Numbered from the stretch's first letter, positions 19,067 to 28,245 are shown. The stretch is 64,000 nt of DNA from Sapientia aquatica (GCF_004358105.1 NZ_SMYL01000001.1:682001-746000); one strand, 5' to 3'. Translations and numbers: made by a program. The notes: generated by a model not told the origin, from the letters alone.

Positions 19067-20373
19067 TGAACACACTCAACGCCACCCATAACCCGCAACT
19101 CAAAAGCTGGATCGCCTCGGCCAATCTGGCCAATGCCGATTTCCCCATCCAAAACTTGCCGTTTGGCGTATTTGTCGCGCACGGTCAAACGCAAGCGCAT
19201 GTCGGTGTTGCCATTGGTGACGCGATTCTCGATTTAGCGGTGGTGCATCAAGCTGGTTTGTTGAACTTAGGCGGCGACAATAACGCCGTTTTTAACTCAA
19301 GCAGTTTGAACGCATTTATCGAACTAGGAGCAGCGACTTGGAGCCAAGTGCGCGCCCAGATTAGTGCGTTGCTCAGTGCTGATAATCCGCTGCTGCGCGA
19401 TAACCAATCTTTGCGCGACCAAGCAATCATTTTGCAAAGTGCGGCCAAGATGCTGTTGCCAGTTGCCATTGGCGGCTATACCGATTTCTATTCTTCCAAA
19501 GAACACGCTACCAACGTCGGTTGCATGTTCCGCGACCCGAAAAATGCCTTGCTGCCCAACTGGTTAGAAATCCCCATCGGCTACAACGGACGCGCCTCAT
19601 CGGTCGTTGTGAGCGACACGCCAGTGCGTCGCCCCAATGGACAAATCAAAGCGCCAACCCAAGAGCGCCCTGAATTTACCGCCTGCAAAAAACTCGATAT
19701 TGAATTAGAAACCGGCTTCATTATTGGACGCGGCAATGCCTTAGGTGAACCAATTGCCTGCGCCGATGCAGAGCAACATATTTTTGGCATGGTGTTGCTA
19801 AACGACTGGAGCGCGCGCGATATTCAAACCTGGGAATACGTCCCGCTGGGCCCATTCAATTCAAAAACTTTCGCCACCACTATTTCTCCGTGGGTCGTAA
19901 CCTTAGAAGCATTAGCTCCTTTCAGAGTCGCCACCCCAACGCAAGAACCACAACCCTTAAGCTATTTACAGCACCAAGTCGGTGTAAATCACGGCGTCGA
20001 TATCCATCTAGAAGTGCAATTAACACCCGAGCAAAGCCAGCAACCGAGCACAATTTGCCGCACCAATTTCAAACACATGTATTGGAGCATGGCGCAACAA
20101 TTAACCCACCACACCGCATCCGGTTGCAACACTGCCGTGGGTGATTTAATGGGTTCTGGCACAATCAGCGGCCCAACCCCAGATTCGTTTGGCAGCTTGT
20201 TGGAATTAACCTGGAACGGTGCCAATCCCTTAACCTTAGCGGATGGCAGCACGCGCCAATTTATTCAAGACGGGGATGAGTTGACCTTAACCGGCTGGGC
20301 GCAGGGCGAGCATTACCGAGTCGGTTTTGGCGAATGCAGCGGAAAAATTTTACCGGCGCATCGTCTTAAATAA
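19066..20373 (+). CDS. fahA: Fumarylacetoacetase
   Basis: This enzyme hydrolyses fumarylacetoacetate to fumarate and acetoacetate, the last step of homogentisate breakdown. The 435 residues include the metal and catalytic region YTDFYSSKEHATNVG, the NDWSARDIQTWEYVPLGPF motif and the late GSGTISGP. The start is ATG 19066, sharing its A with the hmgA stop (TAATG); an upstream frame from 19021 would overlap hmgA needlessly. No maleylacetoacetate isomerase gene follows, so isomerisation must be encoded elsewhere or be non-enzymatic. A strong terminator ends the two-gene operon. Confidence 0.96.
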   Translation: MNTLNATHNPQLKSWIASANLANADFPIQNLPFGVFVAHGQTQAHVGVAIGDAILDLAVVHQAGLLNLGGDNNAVFNSSSLNAFIELGAATWSQVRAQISALLSADNPLLRDNQSLRDQAIILQSAAKMLLPVAIGGYTDFYSSKEHATNVGCMFRDPKNALLPNWLEIPIGYNGRASSVVVSDTPVRRPNGQIKAPTQERPEFTACKKLDIELETGFIIGRGNALGEPIACADAEQHIFGMVLLNDWSARDIQTWEYVPLGPFNSKTFATTISPWVVTLEALAPFRVATPTQEPQPLSYLQHQVGVNHGVDIHLEVQLTPEQSQQPSTICRTNFKHMYWSMAQQLTHHTASGCNTAVGDLMGSGTISGPTPDSFGSLLELTWNGANPLTLADGSTRQFIQDGDELTLTGWAQGEHYRVGFGECSGKILPAHRLK

Positions 20374-20393
20374 GTGTCGGAAATCCTCGGAAC

Positions 20394-20430
20394 AAAAAAT
20401 GCCGTTCAATCCAATGAGCGGCATTTTTTG
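20394..20430 (+). terminator. Rho-independent terminator of hmgA-fahA
   Basis: An 11-bp stem (AAAAAATGCCG / CGGCATTTTTT) around a 14-base loop carries its own T-run in the 3' arm. Confidence 0.88.
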
Positions 20431-20662
20431 TCTTCGTGTTTTGCACTGGGAATTGGCACTAAGGGGAGTTTGCGTGGGCGGCAAGACATCTTTATATTGA
20501 GTGAATCGAAATTCGCTACTTCGCAGAATATGTAGCGCTAAATCCTTGAAATGATATTCGTGGGAGAGCCAGCTTTGTGCCCTAAACGGTCAGATGCAAT
20601 CCTCGGAAGCGGACATTCAAATCGAATAAGACCTGTAAAAATGCCCCTCATCCCGTAAATTC

Positions 20663-21394
20663 CTACTGACTTACGCAGGGGGGTATCTCAAATTCAATTG
20701 TTGGATTTTCCACCGACTTCTCTGCGAACGTCACGTACATACCGTCGACCTCGGAATGAGCAATAATTGCGATCCCGCTCTTGAATTTGTATTGAACCGA
20801 ATTTTCATCTGGGTTTAATTCTAATTTGACTTTCGATTTGGAGATATTTAAACCAAGTGTGCTAAGAATGTCTCGGTCATCCCATCTTGGGGAAACCACT
20901 ATTGGGTACAACTCACCTTTGCGTTTTCCATAAACCAACCTGCTAGCACAACCGTTATCGGCTAAATGGGAGGAATCATCGATACCCTTACGTGACACAT
21001 ATTCTGCTATTTGTCTAATACGTTGATCAGCCAATTCTATTTGGCATGACAAGCGCATATCACCGGCACCATTTCCTCCGGCGGCCAACGACCAAAAAAA
21101 ATCACATTGCTTCAATTGATACTTTCGAAAAGTCGCGATCGAATCCAAGAACGCTTTGATCGATAGGTTTTTGTAATTCTCTTCCTCGTCCCATGCAAGC
21201 AATGATCCAACTGCGTGTTTCTCGGTTTCTTGAAGCTGATCATCGATTTTTGACTCAAGCTTTTCCAGGCACGATCTGCTCTCCGCGTGACCATACAACT
21301 TCTCGCATTCCGTCAACTCAAGGTTCTCTGCATGCAATGTTATCGATGCGAGGCAAATAAACGCGCAGCTCAGTATTTTTAAGTGTTGAGTCAT
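20663..21394 (-). CDS. Secreted DUF1311/LprI-like protein with extra C-terminal domain
   Basis: A 243-residue exported protein. The signal peptide (MTQHLKILSCAFICLASITLHA, by eye cut after HA) sets the start at 21394. Residues about 28-125 have the DUF1311 pattern: paired cysteines (ECEKL, SCLEKL), a long helical pair and QLKQCDFFWSLAAGG ending in CQIELADQRIRQI. DUF1311 includes the lysozyme inhibitor LprI. The last ~105 residues form a beta-rich domain I do not recognise, with one cysteine near its start and one near the end (PPCVSQ). The gene lies in a stretch that looks poorer in GC than its surroundings, next to a frameshifted membrane protein gene on the same strand. Confidence 0.7.
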   Translation of the reverse strand: MTQHLKILSCAFICLASITLHAENLELTECEKLYGHAESRSCLEKLESKIDDQLQETEKHAVGSLLAWDEEENYKNLSIKAFLDSIATFRKYQLKQCDFFWSLAAGGNGAGDMRLSCQIELADQRIRQIAEYVSRKGIDDSSHLADNGCASRLVYGKRKGELYPIVVSPRWDDRDILSTLGLNISKSKVKLELNPDENSVQYKFKSGIAIIAHSEVDGMYVTFAEKSVENPTIEFEIPPCVSQ

Positions 21395-21452
21395 AAGTAT
21401 CGGGCTATCGATAACCGTAAATAAAAGTGTCGAAATTGTTTGTATGTATCGG

Positions 21453-22000
21453 CTACGCAGATTGATTATGCTGATGAGATCGTTCATCCCAAACAGGATA
21501 GACAGGCGGTGGTTCGTTGTGGGATTTTCGGTATGATTCGCGAAAATTTGTCATCATGCCGACCACGTCCTTTGTATCATAATCGACCCAGTAACCCCAT
21601 AATCGTCCGTTAAATGCCCAACCACGATACCGGAGTAGCTCCATTTTTAGCTCAGTACGTTTTTTGTCTGAATAGCTCCAAACAATCTGTCTAGTGTAGG
21701 TGATTCGATTTTGATCTTTTATGATGTGAATATCCTCAACATCTCCCCAGCATGTAAATTTTTTGTAGGAGAATAATCTGTAAGTGAACCTTCCGGGTCC
21801 AAATCCAACCTAGCGAAGGTGCCCTTGATCATCCCAAAGATGGCCCCCATTATTCCGATCCAAGCGATAAATCTAATGTAAGCGGGGCTGTTCATCTGAA
21901 GTATGAAGTAACAACCAATTAATGCGGCAATGCAATGAATCCATAAGAAATCCAAGGTTGATTTCAAGGTCATTTTTTGGAGCGTCTCTTCATTAATCAT
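21453..22000 (-). pseudogene. Membrane protein gene interrupted by a probable single-base frameshift
   Basis: Two overlapping frames on this strand together read like one protein of about 180 residues. The first frame (22000 to 21719, 93 codons) encodes two membrane helices (LWIHCIAALIGCYFIL and YIRFIAWIGIMGAIFGMI) and then ARLDLDPEG before running into unlike sequence. The second frame is open from 21809 to 21453 and continues smoothly as RFTYRLFSYKKFTCWGDVED, then a WSYSDKKRTEL and GYWVDYDTKDVV segment. It has no ATG, GTG or TTG until 21644. The join falls near 21789-21797 and needs one extra base (GGAAAGG instead of GGAAGG). So this is either a recent pseudogene, a sequencing error or a -1 frameshift gene. 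The family is not recognised. Confidence 0.6.
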
Positions 22001-22160
22001 TATTTTTTTTGTTCAATATTTCATCAAATTTGCAATCGAAAATTTCGAATCAGAGCTGTTTTTGTAAATTGATTCGACCGTCCGTAAAGTGCCGAACCCA
22101 GCCATTTCAATCCAAAACTTCGGCTAGCATTAACTGGCAAATAAGAAGCAATCAGACTTC

Positions 22161-23231
22161 CTAATGCGCACTTAACCCAAGAATAAACAGCAGGAATAAC
22201 ACCACCATCACCACAGCCACTAGCAGTAAATAGGCGGTGCGCCACAAGGTTTCCCAAGTGCTTAGTTCATAGGTTCCGCGTAATTGTCTAAACATGTGCA
22301 CTGGCGGCAGGATGATGCATAGAATGCCCGCTAGTGGCCCTAATTCCAGGTCGGCCAGAATAAAAAATACGCCGAAAAATAGTGCCATAAACGATAGCGA
22401 ATACAAGGTAAATACCGCATGGTCGAACATGCTGATTCCTCTGCGCCAAAAAAATACCAGCCATAAAAATGGCAGCGAAACCGGCACCAAAATTAAGGCG
22501 AATTTATAGGCGTAGCTTTTCATCTTGTACATAAATAGATCGGGATTGTCTTTTACGTGTTGGATGCTTTCTTTGATCCATTTGATTTGGTCGAATTGGA
22601 TGTGGGCGCCGTTGAGATTTAGGACATTGTTCTCGGTGAGATTGCCGCTTGCATCGATGAGCGTTTCGAGTTGCTTTTGCGAGCTTTGCTCTTCTTGCAG
22701 TTGTTCGGTTAATGCGTCGGAATTCTTGCCAGCCTTTTGGGCTGCTGCAATATCGTTCTGTAACTGGGCAATTTGTTTTTTGGTTGCGTCTAATTCTTCT
22801 TTGACGCCTTTTTTAACTTCGAGGCCCACTTGTTCGGCAGTGACTTTGCCATTTTCGGTAACGTTGTGGTGATCGCTGCCAAACGACATCGCAAAAAACA
22901 TAAAAAACACGCTGAACAAAAACAGCGCCAAAGGTGAAATAAAGCGCACCCGTTGGCCGTCGATGTAGCGCCGCGTTAATTCACCCGGAAAGGCAAACAA
23001 CAGTGGAATCGTGCGCCAGCCTTTGGCGTCGAAATGCCACAGCCCGTGCGCCATTTCTTCAATCAGGTGCAATAAGGAGTGATGCACATGGGCCGATTGG
23101 CCGCATTCGGGGCAGAAGTTGCTAGTGATGGGCGTAGCGCAATTGCCGCAGCTGGTGTCGTGCTGTGGGCTTGAATGCTTGGGATGTTGGTTCGATGGCA
23201 GAAGGTTTCGCAGTGCGCTGGCGACAGTCAT
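22161..23231 (-). CDS. DUF3667 zinc-ribbon membrane protein
   Basis: A 356-residue protein. Residues about 27-50 form a zinc ribbon (CGNCATPI, then CPECGQ). Next comes the DUF3667 core with RRYIDGQRVRFISPLALF running into a membrane helix, a soluble coiled-coil insertion of about 90 residues (KKQIAQLQNDIAAAQK, EQLQEEQSSQKQLETL), and four to five further membrane helices ending in LLLVAVVMVVLFLLF. I chose ATG 23231 because AAGGGG precedes it; an ATG at 23258 lacks such a site. DUF3667 proteins have no established function. No partner gene is evident: the upstream and downstream genes are unrelated. Confidence 0.88.
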   Translation of the reverse strand: MTVASALRNLLPSNQHPKHSSPQHDTSCGNCATPITSNFCPECGQSAHVHHSLLHLIEEMAHGLWHFDAKGWRTIPLLFAFPGELTRRYIDGQRVRFISPLALFLFSVFFMFFAMSFGSDHHNVTENGKVTAEQVGLEVKKGVKEELDATKKQIAQLQNDIAAAQKAGKNSDALTEQLQEEQSSQKQLETLIDASGNLTENNVLNLNGAHIQFDQIKWIKESIQHVKDNPDLFMYKMKSYAYKFALILVPVSLPFLWLVFFWRRGISMFDHAVFTLYSLSFMALFFGVFFILADLELGPLAGILCIILPPVHMFRQLRGTYELSTWETLWRTAYLLLVAVVMVVLFLLFILGLSAH

Positions 23232-23338
23232 TAATTTTTCCCCTTGGAAAGTTTGCATGATTGTGCCGCAAGATTTATAGCGACTCAAGAAACAATTGAG
23301 GCGCCACGCGCAAACCAAGTGCTAATAAGCCACAAAGC

Positions 23339-23373
23339 ATAAAAAAAGGTGACCCCAACTGGAATCACCTTTT
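23339..23373 (-). terminator. Rho-independent terminator of the porin/PBP operon
   Basis: Stem GGTGA / TCACC is flanked by A and T runs (AAAAAGGTGA at 23342-23351, TCACCTTTTT at 23364-23373), and read on the minus strand it ends in a run of seven T. It lies about 45 bases after the PBP-like gene. Confidence 0.82.
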
Positions 23374-23417
23374 TACTAGACCCGCAATAACTTAACGATG
23401 AAAATCGAGTGAGCTGC

Positions 23418-23843
23418 TCAATCCGCAGTGAACAAGACTTTTACCGATGAATCAACCGCGCTCTTTTCGATGTAGCCAATCGCGTTCAGATTCGAACCAA
23501 CGAGCTTTTTTACCTCGGCGGAGCTGGCGACCTCTTTTGGAGGTGTACCTTTGCCCGAGAATACTAAGCGTGACCAAGCGGATTTCACTTGGGCTTCACT
23601 TTTGCCGGTGACTTTGTCGTAAAACGTGCCACGGATTGTGCTGCCTGAGGATTGATCTAACGGCAGGGCGGTTGCGCCGGAGGGAAACTTATCGGTTTTA
23701 CCTAAAAAGATCCCTGAGATTTGATCGGCATTTAGATTAGCCACTTCACTTTTAACTCCAACCACTACCGCAACTTGGGCAAACGCGGAGTGAGTGCAAA
23801 TCAGTGTGACGGCAACAAATACAAATTTGATGAGATTTTTCAT
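23418..23843 (-). CDS. Small periplasmic phosphate-binding-like protein (PBP superfamily)
   Basis: A 141-residue exported protein with signal peptide MKNLIKFVFVAVTLICTHSAFA. The mature part resembles one lobe of PstS-type binding proteins: LNADQISGIFLGK, LDQSSGSTIRGTFYDKV, KSAWSRLVFSGKG and NAIGYIEKSAV. It is less than half the length of a true PstS (over 320 residues), so a full two-lobe clamp is not encoded. Such short PBP-like proteins beside a porin are common in Burkholderiales and are not proven phosphate transport components. It starts 14 bases after the porin stop codon, so the two form an operon. Confidence 0.85.
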   Translation of the reverse strand: MKNLIKFVFVAVTLICTHSAFAQVAVVVGVKSEVANLNADQISGIFLGKTDKFPSGATALPLDQSSGSTIRGTFYDKVTGKSEAQVKSAWSRLVFSGKGTPPKEVASSAEVKKLVGSNLNAIGYIEKSAVDSSVKVLFTAD

Positions 23844-23857
23844 GTTTTATGCTCCCA

Positions 23858-25141
23858 TTAGAATACGAAATCAACTGCAAGACTGAATAAGTTAGTGTTT
23901 CCCACCGGTGGATGTCCGGTCACCTGATTCAAGGCACCATCGGATCCACTCGGAATAGTTAACTTTTGCACTTCAGCCTTGATGTCATAGTTCTTCCCTG
24001 CATCCCAACGCACGCCAAGTGCGCTAGTTTTCTCCGACGTATCACGTAGCAACCCATTGACGCCTGCGATTAAAACTGGGACGGTTCCTTGTACGACTGG
24101 TGGTAGCAAAGGTGAAACAGGCACTTGGGCTACCGAGGTAGCGCTCTTGATGTGGCGACCCGAAAAGCTCACATACGGGGTAAATTTATCGATGCGATAA
24201 CCCAACGTGGTGTACCAAGCCGAGGCGTTAGAGACGTAAGTTGAACTGGTTCTGCGCTCTACCGCCTCCGCAGAAGCGACCCAATTACCGGAATCGAACG
24301 TGGCGCCAATGCCGGTAAAGCTCGCGAACTTACCATTAACCGACAACTGGTCGGCGATGCTGCCGAGTTGACTTAGGCCAGGTGCCGCAGAAAAAGCGTG
24401 CAGTCCACCGAGCAGAGTGTTAAACGGAATTAAGCCAGTACCATCGGTTCCTAAGTGCGATTTGTTTGAACCAATGCGTACCGTAAATGGCCCATTCTCT
24501 AGGGTTACGTTTATGCCGATAATGTTCTTCAATAGGACGATATTATCGTTTTCCCCGCTACCTCCAATCAATGTCGAGGCTTTGCCGCCCCAAACCTGAC
24601 CGTTGATGGTGGTGTTACCAAATGAACCGGAATACAAAACGTCCGCGCCGTCGAACGAGCGCACTGGAACCAAACCGTAGACGTCCACTGGAGTACGCAC
24701 TGTTAAATTGGTGTAGCCCACGTTACGGAAATCGCTAGTCATAAATAACGGTGCGCCGATACGACCTACGCGAACGTTAAAGGCATCGTTCACTTTTAAT
24801 TTACCAAATGCCCATTCCATCGCAGGTGCATAGGAACCTTTGGCATTTTGTTTGGAGAATACTTGCAAAGTGGCCGAGAAATCGGAATTAAACTTGGCAT
24901 CTACTTGCGCACCAGCTTTAGTATCTGGACCAAAATCGCTAGTCTTAGTCGCTCCGTGTCGTTGAAAGCCGGTAGTGTAGACACCATCGTCGGTATTGGT
25001 CTGAACAGCGCCCACCGTACCGAATCCTGACAATGTCAGGATGGATGGTTTTGCGTCTGGTGTTGGATCGTCAGCCAACGCGTTAGCTGACAAAGTTAAG
25101 GCCAAAAGGCCTGCGGTGCCATATGCACAATGTTTAAACAT
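23858..25141 (-). CDS. Outer-membrane porin-like beta-barrel
   Basis: A 427-residue precursor with signal peptide ending ANALA. The mature protein shows alternating beta strands typical of porins (LSGFGTVGAVQTNT, NVRVGRIGAPLF, VDVYGLVPVRSFDGADV) and ends in a terminal phenylalanine strand (LFSLAVDFVF), the signal for BAM-dependent barrel insertion. It looks like a 16-18 stranded general or substrate-specific porin; I cannot assign a solute. A G-rich ribosome-binding site (GTGGGGGT) precedes the ATG. A promoter with an overlapping palindrome lies upstream (25199-25230), and the PBP-like gene follows in the same operon. Confidence 0.87.
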   Translation of the reverse strand: MFKHCAYGTAGLLALTLSANALADDPTPDAKPSILTLSGFGTVGAVQTNTDDGVYTTGFQRHGATKTSDFGPDTKAGAQVDAKFNSDFSATLQVFSKQNAKGSYAPAMEWAFGKLKVNDAFNVRVGRIGAPLFMTSDFRNVGYTNLTVRTPVDVYGLVPVRSFDGADVLYSGSFGNTTINGQVWGGKASTLIGGSGENDNIVLLKNIIGINVTLENGPFTVRIGSNKSHLGTDGTGLIPFNTLLGGLHAFSAAPGLSQLGSIADQLSVNGKFASFTGIGATFDSGNWVASAEAVERRTSSTYVSNASAWYTTLGYRIDKFTPYVSFSGRHIKSATSVAQVPVSPLLPPVVQGTVPVLIAGVNGLLRDTSEKTSALGVRWDAGKNYDIKAEVQKLTIPSGSDGALNQVTGHPPVGNTNLFSLAVDFVF

Positions 25142-25198
25142 AGTTTTACCCCCACTGGTTTTATGTTTTTCGACAAATTAGAGCGTTTGCCCTATTAA

Positions 25199-25230
25199 TT
25201 TACTTTAGGAAAGTAAAGCCGGGATTTCAA
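25199..25230 (-). promoter_or_regulatory. Porin promoter with overlapping palindromic operator
   Basis: On the minus strand TTGAAA (25225-25230) and TAAAGT (25202-25207) stand 17 bases apart, giving a plausible sigma-70 promoter. A perfect palindrome with 8-bp arms (TTTACTTT at 25199-25206, AAAGTAAA at 25210-25217, spacer AGG) covers the -10 box and would suit a repressor. Confidence 0.5.
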
Positions 25231-25329
25231 GGAGGAATGCGGGAATGTCGTATTTAGGCGGGACAACACGGGTAGGGGATGGGCAAATGTGAAGTGGGAT
25301 TTTATTAATTGTTAGAAAAAGCAAAATGT

Positions 25330-28245
25330 TTAATTGCTACGGGCTAATTCCTCGAATTCCGTGAGAGCGACTGGGCGGCTAAACAAATATCCTTGGTAAG
25401 CGTGACAACCGGCATTGGATAAAAACTCGCGTTGCTCGACCGTTTCAACACCTTCAGCGATCACGTTTAAGCCAAGGCTTTTGCCTAAAGCGACAATTGT
25501 TTTGGCGATGGCCGCGCCGTTCGGGTCGCTGTGCACATCTTTGATAAACGACTGGTCAATTTTTAACTGATCCAGCGGCAAGCGCTTTAAGAACGAGAGC
25601 GACGAAAATCCAGTTCCGAAATCATCCAAGGAAAATCCCACGCCCAGTTCTTTGATCGACAGCATTTTGTGAATAATATCGTCCAAATTTTCAATCAACA
25701 TGCTCTCGGTCAGTTCGAGTTTGAGCCGTTGAGGATTCGCGCCTGATTTGTGAATAATATTGACCACCGTTTCGATAAAATCGCTCTGCCTAAATTGCAA
25801 CGCGCTGACGTTGACCGCCAACACCAATTTATTCATGCGCGGAATTTTTTCCCATGAGGCCAACAGTTTGCAGGCGGTTTCTAACACCCAATTTCCCAAT
25901 GGCAGAATCAAGCCGGTTTCCTCTGCGAACGGAATAAATAGGGCAGGGGACATCATGCCTTGTACGGGGTGCTGCCAGCGCACTAAAACTTCCGCGCCAG
26001 TTAGTTTGTCGCGGCTATTAAATTGACCTTGGTAGTGCAAAACGAATTGGCCTTGATCAAGCGCTTGGCGAATATCGTCCTCTAAAGTGGCGTGTTGCTT
26101 CATGGCCGACTCAAGACTTGGATCAAAAAAGCGCACCGAATTACGGCCGGCCTTTTTCGATTTATACATCGCCAAATCAGCTTGCTTTAACAGTTGATCG
26201 CTTGAGCTTTCTTTGCCATTAAATAAGGTCACACCGATACTGGCTGAGCTGTGATGTGCGACTTCACCGAGCTGATAGGTTTGATTGAGCGACGTTAATA
26301 GCTTCAATGCCGCTGTTTTGGTTTTGCTCGCGGCGATGTCCGAATCGGTTCCTAAGTTGGATAACAGCACGATAAATTCATCACCACCAAAGCGCGCCAC
26401 TGTATCGCCTTCGCGCAGATTCAACATCAAATTATCGGCCACTTGTTTGAGGATTAAATCGCCTTTTTGATGACCTAGTGTGTCGTTGATATTTTTAAAG
26501 TGATCGAGATCGATAAACAATAACGCGCCATAAACACCGCTGCGTGCTGACATGGCAATCACTTGGTTTAAGCGGTCTAACAGCAAGGTGCGGTTCGGTA
26601 ATCCGGTGAGCTGATCAAAATACGCCAGTTCAAAAATTCGTTCTTCGCCTTTTTTGCGGCTGGTAATATCTTCACCGATGGCGATGTAATTAATGATGTT
26701 GCCGTTGCCTTGGCGGATAGGCGTGATGGTGGTTAGTTGGATGTATTCTTGGCCGTTTTTGGTGACATCAATCAGTTCGCCTTGCCACGTTTCACCTTGG
26801 ACTAATTTGGCCCACATTTCTCTAAAAACATAAGCCGGTGTTTTTCCGGATTTTAAAATGCGCGGATTTTTGCCGATGACTTCGTCGCGGTGATAGCCGT
26901 TTTTCTTTAGGAAGGCGCTATTTACGTATTCGATTTCAGCGTCTAAATTGGTGATGATGATGCAACCGGGACTTTGCTCGACCGCTTGAAAGAGCTTAAA
27001 GCGTTCCGTTTCCATCGCGATTTTTTCGGTCAAATCACGTGCGAGTGCAATCATTCTGCCACCCGGTAATTGGCCGGTGGTAATTTCCACGCAAACGGTG
27101 CTGCGATCTTTTTTATGCAGCAACCATTCGCGCCGAGTAAAGCGCGAATACTGCGTGAGCGATAAATATTCTAATAATTCGCCCGGACGCTCTTCATAAA
27201 TTAAATCGGTAAAACGCAAATGGTTCAATTCCTCTTGCGTATGTCCGGTGAGTTTAATGGCGTTGGGATTGGCATAAACGAAGTCGCCGTTGTGATTGCT
27301 AATCCAGATCGCATCGCCCGATTCGTCCAATACTGCTAATAAATCCAGCTCAGCGATTTTTTGCTCGGTAATGTCTTCACGCGCGATGATTAAACCGCTG
27401 ACTTGGGCTTGCTCGTTTTTCCACGGATTGGCCAGCAAACGAATCCAGCGTTGACTGCCGCCTTCTTGTTGCCAAATTTTTTCTGAGCTTTGTAAATCGG
27501 CGCCCGATAGTGCTTGTTGCAAAATCTCGTGCACAAACTGGTTGCTGTCTTGGTCGTGCTCTTTGTAGGGCAGACCGTTCAGATCGGATAAGCCATGTCC
27601 GTTTTCCAGCAGCCATCGTTGGCTGTACGCGAGGTAATTCATTTGTTGATCGACCATAGCCAAGCCGATTGGCGCATCCTGCAATAGAGCTTGGTAATGC
27701 TGATGCTCGCGCGCTATTTTCTTTTCACGCAATTTGTCATTGCTAATTGATTCGAACAGGCCAACAAAATGATCCGGCTGGGGCGTGTAGATCGACATGC
27801 GAAACCATTCACCAAGTGTTGGCACGAACACTTCAATTTGTTCTGGTCGGCCACTGTTGGCCACACGCTGGTAAATCGCCAAACGTTCTAATTGTTTTTC
27901 GTCGGGCTTGATGAACTGACTCAGTTTTTTACCTGTGACGTTGGCCAGCCCAGTAATTTGCTCAAACGCGGGGTTGACTTTGAGGTAGATGAAATCGACC
28001 GCTTTGCCATTTTCATAGATTAACTGGCAATATTGAAAACCATTGAGCATGTGGTCAATGATTTGGTGGTAGGTCTCTTTGGTCTCGGTTTTTGCGGCCT
28101 CAACTTGCAAGCGTACGGTGCGTGATTTTTGGCCGATTCCATGCACCAAGCGCACTAATGCAGCAGCCATTGCCAATAAACCCAGTGTGGCGATGGCCAC
28201 AAAGGTGAAGTTGGAGCCTAGCTGTAGGGAATCAGGAACTAGCAT
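25330..28245 (-). CDS. Multi-PAS GGDEF-EAL cyclic-di-GMP protein
   Basis: A 971-residue signalling protein. One N-terminal membrane helix (about residues 14-35) is followed by four PAS-like modules (roughly 55-165, 180-290, 300-405 and 415-535), a GGDEF diguanylate cyclase domain (about 545-710) and an EAL phosphodiesterase domain (about 725-965). The cyclase active site RFGGDEF near residue 617 is intact. The EAL site reads EVL (TGAEVLVRWQHP), a common active variant; DDFGTGFSSLS, LKIDQSFIKDV and VIAEGVET are also present. So both synthesis and breakdown of c-di-GMP are possible in principle. It lies upstream of the porin operon on the same strand, but 188 bases and a separate promoter intervene. 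Confidence 0.93.
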   Translation of the reverse strand: MLVPDSLQLGSNFTFVAIATLGLLAMAAALVRLVHGIGQKSRTVRLQVEAAKTETKETYHQIIDHMLNGFQYCQLIYENGKAVDFIYLKVNPAFEQITGLANVTGKKLSQFIKPDEKQLERLAIYQRVANSGRPEQIEVFVPTLGEWFRMSIYTPQPDHFVGLFESISNDKLREKKIAREHQHYQALLQDAPIGLAMVDQQMNYLAYSQRWLLENGHGLSDLNGLPYKEHDQDSNQFVHEILQQALSGADLQSSEKIWQQEGGSQRWIRLLANPWKNEQAQVSGLIIAREDITEQKIAELDLLAVLDESGDAIWISNHNGDFVYANPNAIKLTGHTQEELNHLRFTDLIYEERPGELLEYLSLTQYSRFTRREWLLHKKDRSTVCVEITTGQLPGGRMIALARDLTEKIAMETERFKLFQAVEQSPGCIIITNLDAEIEYVNSAFLKKNGYHRDEVIGKNPRILKSGKTPAYVFREMWAKLVQGETWQGELIDVTKNGQEYIQLTTITPIRQGNGNIINYIAIGEDITSRKKGEERIFELAYFDQLTGLPNRTLLLDRLNQVIAMSARSGVYGALLFIDLDHFKNINDTLGHQKGDLILKQVADNLMLNLREGDTVARFGGDEFIVLLSNLGTDSDIAASKTKTAALKLLTSLNQTYQLGEVAHHSSASIGVTLFNGKESSSDQLLKQADLAMYKSKKAGRNSVRFFDPSLESAMKQHATLEDDIRQALDQGQFVLHYQGQFNSRDKLTGAEVLVRWQHPVQGMMSPALFIPFAEETGLILPLGNWVLETACKLLASWEKIPRMNKLVLAVNVSALQFRQSDFIETVVNIIHKSGANPQRLKLELTESMLIENLDDIIHKMLSIKELGVGFSLDDFGTGFSSLSFLKRLPLDQLKIDQSFIKDVHSDPNGAAIAKTIVALGKSLGLNVIAEGVETVEQREFLSNAGCHAYQGYLFSRPVALTEFEELARSN

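Noticed and set aside
22024-22257. Open frame of 77 codons overlapping the end of the DUF3667 gene
   Set aside because: Same strand but another frame, and the overlapping DUF3667 frame is clearly coding; product is not protein-like.
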